Below, piece by piece: positions 8,603-15,514 of a stretch of DNA of 16,067 nucleotides. Origin of the DNA: Deltaproteobacteria bacterium (GTDB taxonomy: Bacteria > Myxococcota_A > UBA9160 > UBA4427); assembly GCA_011051925.1 (NCBI GenBank), contig DRKE01000498.1, positions 1 through 16,067 of the forward strand. Direction: 5' to 3'. Made by a program: the position numbers and the translations under genes. The notes under the pieces are model-generated. The model searched no databases. It worked only from the letters and a program-made list of their open reading frames with translations, and was not told the DNA's origin. Each line of letters opens with the position of its first letter. The stretch's first letter is position 1.

Positions 8603-9122
8603 TGGGAAGCGCGAGCGTGAGGTCGCTGGGATGCTCCTCGTCGTCATCGTCGTTCTGGTCCTGTCGGCTTGCGGGCAGCGGGCGACCACGGGACCGGGTG
8701 AGATCCATTGGGATCGTCAGACCTGCGAGCATTGTCAGATGGTGATCAGCGATCGGCGCTATGCGGCCCAGCTCCGGATGCCCGGAGACCGGACGACGAA
8801 GGCCTTCGATGACCTGGGATGCGCGCTGCTCTGGCTGGATGAGCAGGGGTTGATCCCTCGCGAGGAGGCCCGGGTGGAGGTCTGGGTACGCGATCCGTCC
8901 GGGAAGGAGTGGGTCGATGGTCGAAAGGCGCGATTCGCGGGAGACTTTCCGACGCCCATGAACTATGGGTTTGCGACCGCAGACCAGGGAATCCCCCTCT
9001 CCGAGGTTCGGGCCCGTATCGCGTCTGCGGAGAAGCGTCGACGATCCGGTGGCTCGGGGGGTGCCGCTCCGGCGGGGTCGGGATCCGGGGCCGGGTTCCC
9101 GGGGAGTCCGGCGGATGGTTGA
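8595..9122 (+). CDS. nosL: NosL, copper-chaperone lipoprotein
   Basis: A 175-residue outer-periplasmic lipoprotein that binds Cu(I) and supplies copper for NosZ. The signal peptide ends in the lipobox LSAC with lipidated C26. The metal motif CEHCQM (C44, C47, M49) follows, then the family elements AFDDLGCALLW (70-80) and TPMNYGF. The last 28 or so residues form a low-complexity Gly/Ser/Ala/Pro-rich tail after a basic EKRRR segment; this is not a usual part of the family and looks like a disordered addition. GGAGGGG lies 7 nt before the ATG. The gene sits between nosF and nosY and overlaps both by 8 nt, so stoichiometric synthesis with the transporter is likely. Confidence 0.95.
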   Translation: MPDGKREREVAGMLLVVIVVLVLSACGQRATTGPGEIHWDRQTCEHCQMVISDRRYAAQLRMPGDRTTKAFDDLGCALLWLDEQGLIPREEARVEVWVRDPSGKEWVDGRKARFAGDFPTPMNYGFATADQGIPLSEVRARIASAEKRRRSGGSGGAAPAGSGSGAGFPGSPADG

Positions 9123-10029
9123 GGGAATCCATGACCTCGAGATGTCGGACGATGTTTCGCGCGGTCCGGGAGTGGCCGTGAAGAAGACGATTCCGATCCT
9201 TCGATCCGATCTGCTGCGCGTCGCGCGACTGGACGTCTCCGAAGCACTGCGATCGCGTTGGTTCGCACTCTATTCGATCGTGTTCGGTGGGCTCGTCGGC
9301 CTGCTCTTCGTCTTTGGATTGACCGAGTCGCAGATCCTGGGTTTTCTCGGATTGTCGCGCCTGCTCGTGACCTATATCCAGATCTGCATGGCGATCCTTC
9401 CGATCTTCGTGCTGATCACGACGGTGCGCTCTCTCGCAGGGGATCGCGAAGCCGGCGTCTTCGAGTACCTGCTTTCGCTGCCGGTCTCGCTGTCGGGCTG
9501 GTTCTGGGGAAAGGTGATCGGCCGCTTCGTCGTGATCTTCGCGCCGGTCTTCCTGGCGATGGCCGGAGCGGCGGGCTGGGCCGTCCATCAGGAGATTCCC
9601 GTTCCGTGGAGTCTCTTCGGGTTCTATACGGCGCTTCTCGCGGCGCTGTCCTGGTGCTTTCTCGGGTTGGCGATGCTGATCTCGACGGTCGCCCGCTCGA
9701 CGGACGTGGCCCAGGGGGCCGCTTTCTTCGTCTGGCTCGTGATGGTCCTCTTCCTCGACATCATCCTGCTCGGTCTCATCGTCCAGCAACAGGTGGAACC
9801 GGAGATCGCCATTTCGATCGCCCTGCTGAATCCGCTCCAGGTCTTTCGGACCGCGGCCATGATGCTCTTCGATCCGAGCATGGTCCTGCTCGGTCCCTCG
9901 GCCTTCGTGATCCTCGATACGTTCGGCACCGACGGCTATATCGCATACGCCCTCGCTTATCCGATCGCCCTCGGAAGCGTCGCCGCCGCGATCGGCTACG
10001 TGATCTTCAGGCGAAGCGACCTGCCCTGA
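9115..10029 (+). CDS. nosY: NosY, ABC-2 type permease for NosZ maturation
   Basis: A 304-residue membrane subunit of the NosDFY complex. About six helices are visible (roughly 50-69, 84-104, 136-156, 169-190, 203-223 and 281-298). Family marks are SEALRSRWFALYS before helix 1, the LAGDREAGVFEYLLSLPVS segment after helix 2, and NPLQVFR at 239-245. The start is a choice. ATG at 9115 has GGGGAG 8 nt upstream and overlaps the nosL stop as ATGGTTGA, the same style as nosF/nosL. ATG 9142 or GTG 9178 (GGGAG 5 nt upstream) would shorten a polar N-terminus that is not obviously conserved. It is the last gene of the operon and converges with the minus-strand gene ending at 10141. Confidence 0.93.
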   Translation: MVEGIHDLEMSDDVSRGPGVAVKKTIPILRSDLLRVARLDVSEALRSRWFALYSIVFGGLVGLLFVFGLTESQILGFLGLSRLLVTYIQICMAILPIFVLITTVRSLAGDREAGVFEYLLSLPVSLSGWFWGKVIGRFVVIFAPVFLAMAGAAGWAVHQEIPVPWSLFGFYTALLAALSWCFLGLAMLISTVARSTDVAQGAAFFVWLVMVLFLDIILLGLIVQQQVEPEIAISIALLNPLQVFRTAAMMLFDPSMVLLGPSAFVILDTFGTDGYIAYALAYPIALGSVAAAIGYVIFRRSDLP

Positions 10030-10140
10030 AGCGATGGGGGGGCGGGGTCGAGGTCGGTCGGTCGCGACCGCTCGGGCCGCGTCGGTCGTCGGGACCGCCG
10101 GTGAGGGCGGGCGCGGATGTCGGGAGCGTGCATCGCATCG
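10030..10140. other. Convergent spacer with short palindrome
   Basis: This 111-nt spacer separates the stops of nosY and the minus-strand HAMP gene. It has a G-run (GGGGGGGCGGGG near 10036-10047), a perfect 12-bp palindrome CGGTCGCGACCG at 10059-10070 and a weak 5-bp stem CGGTC/GACCG at about 10085-10099. None has a T tail, so no clear intrinsic terminator can be named for either transcript. Confidence 0.4.
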
Positions 10141-10818
10141 TCAGTTCGCGTGCCGGATCGCGCAGGCGCGCTCGACTTCCCGGGCGAGTGCGGCCATTTC
10201 CGCGCTGCTGAACTCGGGCATCCTGATTTCTTCCCCGGACGCCTCCCCCGACGCGATCTCGCTGATCCGTCGGGTCACCGCCTGGATGGGAACGAGCAGG
10301 GCCTGTCGGATCAGCAGGAAGATCACCGCCGAGAAAGCCAGTGAGCCGATCGCGACCGCGATCACGAGGTCGGTGATCAGCCGGATCGACTTCCGTTTCA
10401 TCGGCGAGAGATCGAATTCGGTCGTGACGAGCCAGGTATGGCCCGCCGGATCCGTGATCGGGGGAGCAACGTAGACGAGTTCCGTGTCGTCCCGCGTGCT
10501 GGATCCCCGCCCCGTGGTCGCGGCCGGATGGATCTCGCCGGCCTCGAGCTTCCGCAGGCGGACCTCGACGTTTCCGATGCCCTGCATCCGGTTGACGAGA
10601 TCCGTCAGGGACGCCTGGTCGAGCTGGTCGCGCAGCAGGGCATGGCTCAGGGCCGCATGGATGACGCTCGAAACCCGATGGGCATCCGCCGTCGCCTGCT
10701 GGATGTCGCGGGAATAGAGGCGGTAGGGAAGGATCGCGAGGACACCGCCGATGGCGATCGCGGCGATCACGAGCAGGGTCGTGATGAGACGTTTCTCGAC
10801 ACTGGGAACCTGACTCAT
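10141..10818 (-). CDS. Membrane sensor-like protein with HAMP domain and no output domain
   Basis: A 225-residue inner-membrane protein with the plan of a sensor kinase or chemoreceptor front half. Helix 1 is at about 11-31, a periplasmic part at 32-146 and helix 2 at 147-171. A HAMP segment runs from P177 to about 220 (PIQAVTRRISEIASGE, then EMAALAREVERA). The periplasmic part begins with a helical stretch and ends in a strand-rich piece that could be a small PAS-like fold. The chain stops where a kinase or methyl-accepting domain would start. Only 111 nt separate it from nosY, so no output domain lies downstream in another frame. The start at 10818 has a very strong ribosome site, GGAGGGAGG, at 10824-10832 on the minus strand. 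It may be a natural short sensor acting through a partner, or a decayed kinase. The ligand is unknown; a link to nos is only positional. Confidence 0.75.
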   Translation of the reverse strand: MSQVPSVEKRLITTLLVIAAIAIGGVLAILPYRLYSRDIQQATADAHRVSSVIHAALSHALLRDQLDQASLTDLVNRMQGIGNVEVRLRKLEAGEIHPAATTGRGSSTRDDTELVYVAPPITDPAGHTWLVTTEFDLSPMKRKSIRLITDLVIAVAIGSLAFSAVIFLLIRQALLVPIQAVTRRISEIASGEASGEEIRMPEFSSAEMAALAREVERACAIRHAN

Positions 10819-11202
10819 GCGAACCTCCCTCCAGGCGCGGGGATCCGGAACCTCGCGGGGTGACCGGCTGCGCCCGGTCCGTTGGATCCGCGTCGAACTG
10901 CCTTCCCCAAAATAGCTTCGTTCGCGAGGCTCGGACAGCATCCGCGCATCGATTGTCGCCGTCTTCCGCGACTCTCTTCGTGGTTCTGATTGTGCTTGTG
11001 GTTGTGCCGTATTGCCTCACATGGCGGGGCGCTGTGGCGAGCGGATCGGGAGAGTCGATCGGGCCGATGTGGGGGGTTACATGCTCGCCCATGGGTTCTA
11101 CGATCGCTGCACGATTGTCCGGCGGAGGCGCGATCGGGAAGGCAGGATCGACGCGGCCGGAACGCGAATGAAGAAGTGGAGAGGGCGGAGGAGAGGGCGG
11201 AG
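10819..11202. other. Divergent intergenic region
   Basis: This 384-nt spacer separates the minus-strand HAMP gene and the plus-strand monooxygenase gene and should hold both promoters. On the minus strand an AT-rich TATTTT near 10909-10914 could be a -10 box, but no good -35 is seen. On the plus strand there is a small tandem repeat, NTTGTG three times at 10989-11006, just before a TATTGC. An operator or promoter role for it is possible but unproven. I see no RNA gene or credible short protein gene. The last 40 nt are purine-rich and lead into the ribosome site of the monooxygenase gene. Confidence 0.4.
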
Positions 11203-12666
11203 ATGACGGAAGTCGGGAATCGGCGTGAACTGCGTATCGCGATCATCGGGGCGGGAATGGCGGGGATCCTCAGTGCGATCAAGCTGCGGGAGGCGGGCCT
11301 GTCCGACTACGTGATCTACGAGAAGGCGGATCGGGTCGGGGGGACCTGGCGCGAGAACACCTATCCCGGCGTGGCATGCGACGTGCCGTCCCATCTCTAC
11401 AGCTATTCCTTCGAGCCCAACCCGGAATGGAGTCATCAGTTCTCGCCCGGGGCGGAGATCCAGGCCTACTTCGAGAACGTGGCCCGGAAATACGGGATCG
11501 ATCGCGAGATCCGGTTCGGCGAAGAGATCGACCGCTGCGAGTTCCGGGACGGGCGCTGGCATCTGGAATCCTCGAAAGGGGAGCAGGACGAGTTCGATTT
11601 CGTGATCGCGGCAACCGGAGTCCTCCACCACCCCAGCTATCCCGACATCGAGGGACAGGCCGACTTCGAAGGCAGTCTCTTCCACAGCGCGCGCTGGGAT
11701 CCCGATGTTCCGCTCGACGGCCGGCGGATCGGCGTGATCGGAACCGGCTCGACGGGCGTCCAGATCACGTCGGCGCTCGTCGATCGGGTCGAGAAGCTCT
11801 GTCTCTTCCAGCGCACGGCCCAGTGGATCATGCCCCAGGAGAATCCTGCCTACACGGAAGAGGAGAAGGCGAACTTCCGGAATCATCCGGAGCAGCTCCG
11901 AGAACTCCACTCACAGATCTCGCAGCTCTTTGCCGCGGGATTCGCGAACGCCGTGGTCGACGCGGACTCGGAGCTGATGAGGAACATCGAGGAAGCCTGT
12001 ACCGCCAATCTCGAGGAGTCCGTGAAGGACCCGATCCTTCGGGAGAAGCTCCGTCCGAACTATCGTGCGGCCTGCAAGAGACTCGTCATCTCTCCGGACT
12101 TCTACGAAGCGATCCAGAAGCCGAGCGCATGTCTCGTCGCCGAGCCGATCGAGCGGATCGAGGCGAAGGGCGTGAGAACCCGGGACGGGCAGCTCCATGA
12201 GCTCGACGTCCTGGTCCTGGCGACGGGCTTCCGGGTCGATCGCTTCATGCGGCCGATGGAGGTGATCGGTCGCAACGGCCGCCGTCTCGACGAGATCTGG
12301 GCGGATCGGCCGACGGCCTATCTGTCGATCTCGGTTCCGGATCTCCCGAACTTCTTCATGTTGAACGGCCCGAATGGTCCGGTCGGGAATTTCTCCCTCA
12401 TCGAGGTGGCGGAGCTGCAATTCGACTACATCCTCCAGTTGATCGACCTCGTCCGATCCGGGAGCGCCGGAAGCGTCTGTGCGAGTGCCGAAGCGACGGC
12501 GGCATTCGATCGCGACCGGGTCGAAGCGGCGAAGAAGACGATCTGGACGACCGGATGCCACAGCTGGTACCTCGATGATCGCGGGATTCCCGCGACCTGG
12601 CCCTGGACCTTCGATCGGTTCCGGGAGGAGATGGCGGCTCCGAAGCTCGAGGCCTACGACTTCTGA
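11203..12666 (+). CDS. Baeyer-Villiger-type flavin monooxygenase (class B)
   Basis: A 487-residue FAD- and NADPH-dependent monooxygenase that inserts one oxygen atom from O2 into an organic substrate, typically a ketone giving an ester or lactone. Motifs in order are FAD-binding GAGMAG (16-21), the VGGTWRENTYPGVACD stretch (45-60), the class signature FEGSLFHSARW (155-165, fitting FxGxxxHxxxW) and NADPH-binding GTGSTG (180-185). An ATG segment, 'LVLATGF', lies in the C-terminal half. The length suits the family. The ATG at 11203 is supported by the GGAGGAGAGGGCGGAG run in front and because the FAD motif then sits near the N-terminus. Substrate cannot be read from the sequence. No pathway genes for ketone or sterol breakdown are adjacent, so the role is open. 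It is separate from the nos operon. Confidence 0.9.
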   Translation: MTEVGNRRELRIAIIGAGMAGILSAIKLREAGLSDYVIYEKADRVGGTWRENTYPGVACDVPSHLYSYSFEPNPEWSHQFSPGAEIQAYFENVARKYGIDREIRFGEEIDRCEFRDGRWHLESSKGEQDEFDFVIAATGVLHHPSYPDIEGQADFEGSLFHSARWDPDVPLDGRRIGVIGTGSTGVQITSALVDRVEKLCLFQRTAQWIMPQENPAYTEEEKANFRNHPEQLRELHSQISQLFAAGFANAVVDADSELMRNIEEACTANLEESVKDPILREKLRPNYRAACKRLVISPDFYEAIQKPSACLVAEPIERIEAKGVRTRDGQLHELDVLVLATGFRVDRFMRPMEVIGRNGRRLDEIWADRPTAYLSISVPDLPNFFMLNGPNGPVGNFSLIEVAELQFDYILQLIDLVRSGSAGSVCASAEATAAFDRDRVEAAKKTIWTTGCHSWYLDDRGIPATWPWTFDRFREEMAAPKLEAYDF

Positions 12667-12716
12667 CGGCGAGCCTGTCCTTCGCCGGTCGACTCGAAGC
12701 GGGCGCCCGGGGCTCC

Positions 12717-12722
12717 TATGCT
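12717..12722 (+). promoter_or_regulatory. Possible -10 box for leaderless kinase transcript
   Basis: TATGCT ends 6 nt before the ATG at 12729, the distance expected if transcription starts at or next to the start codon. There is no Shine-Dalgarno sequence in front of this gene, unlike most genes in the window. The matching -35 region is poor. The same layout occurs before zwf at 13984. Confidence 0.4.
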
Positions 12723-12728
12723 CTTCGC

Positions 12729-13820
12729 ATGAACGAATCCGCTCGGGCGTCGTGGCGCGACGGCGCCGACCCGAAGGTGCTGCCCGCGGCCGTTCGCGAG
12801 GCTTTTCCCGCCCTGGCCGGGCCCATCGAGATCCGCCCGCTGCCGGGCGGACTCCTTCATCGGAGTCTTCACGTCCGCACGCGCGATGGGGAATACGTCC
12901 TGCAGCGCGTGGCGGATGTCTTCGCCCCCGAGATCCATGACAACATCGACGCGGTGACCGGGCACCTTTCGAGCAGGGGATTCCCGACGACGCGACTCGT
13001 GCCGGCGATCGACGGGCGGCATTCCATGTCGCTCGGAGCCGAGGGGCGCTGGCGATTGATGACCCATCTGGGGGGCGTCTCGTTCCGGCGGCTGCGATCG
13101 GAAGCCCAGGCCGAATCGGCCGGTCGCCTCGTCGGTCGCTTCCATGCCGCCCTGGCGGATTTCGATCGACCACTCGCTCCGATGGGCATCCCCTATCGGG
13201 ATACCGGGCGAATCCTCGCCGTGCTCCGGGAAGCGCTCGAAGGCCATTCCGACCATCGTCTCGCAGGGGAGATGGTGCCCCTCGGCGAGAAGGTGCTCGC
13301 CGCCTTCCGCGAACTCGGACCCGCTCCCGAGACACCGCCGCGGGTCATCCATGGCGATCTGAAACTCGAGAACCTGCTCTTCGAGGATCGCGAGCCGCCC
13401 GGCTGCGATCGCGCCTTCGCGCTGATCGATCTCGATACCCTGATGCGGGCTCCGCTCTGGGTCGAACTGGGTGACGCCTGGCGTTCCTGGTGCAACGCGG
13501 CGGGAGAAGACACGTCGGACGCCCGCTTCGAGATGGCCTTTTTCGAGGCCTCCGCGCGAGGTTTTCTTCGAGCACCGGGAATCGACGTCAGCACGGAGGA
13601 GAGGGAGTCGCTCGTCACTTCGATCGAGCGACTCACGCTCGAACTCTGTGCGCGCTACGTGACGGACGCGCTCGAGGAACGCTATTTCGGATGGGACGCG
13701 GAGCGGTTTCCCGGCCGGGGAGAGCACAATGCCGTCCGGGCATCCGGACAATGGCGGTTCTTCGAGGCGGCACGGAGGCGCCGGCCCGAGCGGGAATCGG
13801 TTCTCCGTTCGCTCGCCTGA
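12729..13820 (+). CDS. Phosphotransferase (APH fold), N-acetylhexosamine 1-kinase-like
   Basis: A 363-residue small-molecule kinase of the aminoglycoside phosphotransferase/choline kinase fold. The N-lobe has EYVLQRV (55-61) followed by NIDAVTGHL (72-80). The active site has VIHGDLKLENLLF (206-218), with catalytic D210 and N215, and the metal site ALIDLDTLM (231-239), with D234 and D236. The order 'FVLQR..N..VT.HL', 'GRFHA.LADF', 'DLDT.M', 'ELGDA.R....AGED' and the late 'EHNAVRASGQWRFFEA' recalls N-acetylhexosamine 1-kinase (NahK) more than antibiotic kinases. A sugar C1 kinase role is therefore my preferred reading, from memory and not from an alignment. Having zwf and pgl downstream fits hexose metabolism but does not prove it. 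No Shine-Dalgarno site is seen; a TATGCT box is close to the ATG. Confidence 0.8.
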   Translation: MNESARASWRDGADPKVLPAAVREAFPALAGPIEIRPLPGGLLHRSLHVRTRDGEYVLQRVADVFAPEIHDNIDAVTGHLSSRGFPTTRLVPAIDGRHSMSLGAEGRWRLMTHLGGVSFRRLRSEAQAESAGRLVGRFHAALADFDRPLAPMGIPYRDTGRILAVLREALEGHSDHRLAGEMVPLGEKVLAAFRELGPAPETPPRVIHGDLKLENLLFEDREPPGCDRAFALIDLDTLMRAPLWVELGDAWRSWCNAAGEDTSDARFEMAFFEASARGFLRAPGIDVSTEERESLVTSIERLTLELCARYVTDALEERYFGWDAERFPGRGEHNAVRASGQWRFFEAARRRRPERESVLRSLA

Positions 13821-13996
13821 TCCGGCGCGGCTCGGCTTCCGGGCGCGTCCAGGGTACCCGGATCGGATGCAGGGTCGTCGGGACGTTCCCAGGGCGGCGG
13901 AGGGCGGATTCCGTCGGGGCGGCGAAACGAGGATCGGTTCGGGCGCCCGAAGAATCCCCGAGCGACAATCTCCGGATCACGGGTATCCTCCGTCGC
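13821..13996. other. Spacer before zwf with 14-bp palindrome
   Basis: This 176-nt GC-rich stretch lies between the kinase and zwf. It holds a perfect 14-bp palindrome TTCGGGCGCCCGAA at 13938-13951, whose left half matches the start of the stem after nosZ (2716 onward). It could be an operator or chance in GC-rich DNA. The zwf promoter box lies at its right end. Confidence 0.4.
13984..13989 (+). promoter_or_regulatory. Possible -10 box for leaderless zwf transcript
   Basis: TATCCT lies 7 nt before the zwf ATG at 13997. GCGACA, sharing four of six bases with the TTGACA consensus, lies 16 nt upstream. No ribosome binding site separates the box from the ATG. The pattern parallels the box before the kinase gene, with both ending in TCGCATG at the start codon. 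Confidence 0.45.
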
Positions 13997-15514
13997 ATGG
14001 GACCTCCCGACCAGGTGATCATCTTCGGTGCGAGTGGGGATCTCACCCGGCGCAAGCTGATCCCCGCCCTTTCCCGACTCGACTCGGACCCGCGGCCGCC
14101 GAGCGGATTCTCGGTCCTGGGCGTGTCTCGCAGCCCGATGACGGACGAGGAGTTTCGCGCCCATCTCGCTCGAGGCATCGACGCGGACCTCCGGCCGGCC
14201 TTCGAGCGTCTCGCGCCCCGGATCTTCTATCACCCTGCAGACACGAGCGAACCCGAAGCCCTGGCGGCGCTCCGGGATCGACTCGATCGTCTGCCCGGCG
14301 GACGGGAATCGGGGCGGCTCTTCTATCTCTCCCTCAAACCGGAACTCTTCCCCGTCGTCGTCGACGTCCTCGGTTCGAGCGGACTGCTCGATTGCTGGTC
14401 GAGTGGGTGTGGTTTTCGCCGGGTCGTGATCGAAAAACCCTTCGGACACGATCTCGAGTCGGCGCGGAAGCTCAATCGCGAGCTCTACCGGGTCCTCCAG
14501 GAGGAACAGATCTATCGGATCGACCATTATCTCGGGAAGGAGACGGTCCAGAATCTCCTGGGCTTCCGATTCCACAACGCGATCTTCGAGCCCCTCTGGA
14601 ACCGCCACCACGTGGAGTTCGTCGAGATCACCGTCGCCGAAACGCTCGGCGTGGAGAACGGGCGCGGCGGGTACTACGACGGGACGGGTGCCCTGCGCGA
14701 CATGGTGCAGAATCACATGCTGCAGATCCTGGCGTTGATCGCGATGGAGCCACCGTCCGCGTTGGTGGCCGACGCGGTCCGGGGCCAGAAAGTCGAGCTG
14801 CTGCGGGCGCTCCGGCACCCGCTGGGCGACGCGGGGCATCCCTCCCTGGTTCGAGCGAGATACGGTCCCGGCACGATCGACGGGAAGCCGGTCGTGGGCT
14901 ACCTCGACGAAGAAGGCGTCGCTCCGGATTCCGAAACGGAAACCTACATCGCCTTGCGGGCCCACATCCAGAACTGGCGTTGGAGCGGGGTTCCCTTCTT
15001 CCTTCGACACGGGAAGCGCATGCGGGAGCGCTATACCCACGTTCGCGTCCAGTTCCACACGCCGCCCCTCCAGCTCTTCAACCGCCCGCCGGACCTCGAG
15101 GCGGGCGAATACGAACGTCTCGTGCGGGAGGGCGAGATCTGCCACTCGCGGCCGAACGTGCTCACCCTCCGCATCCAGCCGGAGGAGTCCATCCGGCTTT
15201 CCTTCGGCGTGAAGGAACCGGGCAACACGATGAACATGACTCCGGCGAATCTTCATTTCGACTATCGGGACCATTTCGGAGAATCGACGGCGGATGCCTA
15301 CGAACGGCTCCTGGCGGATGCGCTCATCGGCGACCAGACACTCTTCCTGCGAGGAGACGAGATCGAGGCCTCGTGGGAGTATGCGGACGCGGTGCGAATG
15401 ACGTGGGAGGAGACGGACCTCTATCCGATCCTCGAGTATCCGGCTGGCTCATGGGGACCCGAAGAAGCCGAGGCGCTCTTTGGCGACTGCCAGGGCAGCT
15501 GGTCCCGTGGCTGA
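13997..15514 (+). CDS. zwf: Glucose-6-phosphate 1-dehydrogenase
   Basis: A 505-residue cytoplasmic enzyme oxidising glucose 6-phosphate to 6-phosphogluconolactone with NAD(P)+, the entry step of the oxidative pentose phosphate and Entner-Doudoroff routes. The Rossmann motif GASGDLT is at 11-17, EKPFG at 146-150, and the substrate signature RIDHYLGKE at 174-182. The likely catalytic base H240 sits in RDMVQNHMLQ. The C-terminal half has the usual GKRM, QLFN and RIQPEESI segments. The length is normal. The reading frame is open far upstream to 13490, inside the kinase gene, but the Rossmann fold fixes the ATG at 13997. The end overlaps the lactonase gene by 8 nt (GTGGCTGA), so the two consecutive pathway enzymes are probably co-translated. 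Confidence 0.97.
   Translation: MGPPDQVIIFGASGDLTRRKLIPALSRLDSDPRPPSGFSVLGVSRSPMTDEEFRAHLARGIDADLRPAFERLAPRIFYHPADTSEPEALAALRDRLDRLPGGRESGRLFYLSLKPELFPVVVDVLGSSGLLDCWSSGCGFRRVVIEKPFGHDLESARKLNRELYRVLQEEQIYRIDHYLGKETVQNLLGFRFHNAIFEPLWNRHHVEFVEITVAETLGVENGRGGYYDGTGALRDMVQNHMLQILALIAMEPPSALVADAVRGQKVELLRALRHPLGDAGHPSLVRARYGPGTIDGKPVVGYLDEEGVAPDSETETYIALRAHIQNWRWSGVPFFLRHGKRMRERYTHVRVQFHTPPLQLFNRPPDLEAGEYERLVREGEICHSRPNVLTLRIQPEESIRLSFGVKEPGNTMNMTPANLHFDYRDHFGESTADAYERLLADALIGDQTLFLRGDEIEASWEYADAVRMTWEETDLYPILEYPAGSWGPEEAEALFGDCQGSWSRG

Noticed and set aside
9131..9181. Short 16-codon frame with a good ribosome site whose TGA overlaps a GTG in the nosY frame
   Set aside because: It may reflect only the GAGGGA near the nosL end; the ATG at 9115 explains nosY better, and a coding role for so short a peptide cannot be supported.
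10059..10070. Palindrome CGGTCGCGACCG as a bidirectional terminator for nosY and the HAMP gene
   Set aside because: The repeat has no loop, and neither side has a T-run, so it does not look like an intrinsic terminator.
11912..13335. Minus-strand frame of 474 codons opposite the monooxygenase and kinase genes
   Set aside because: Arg/Pro-rich shadow translation with no start signal or motif.
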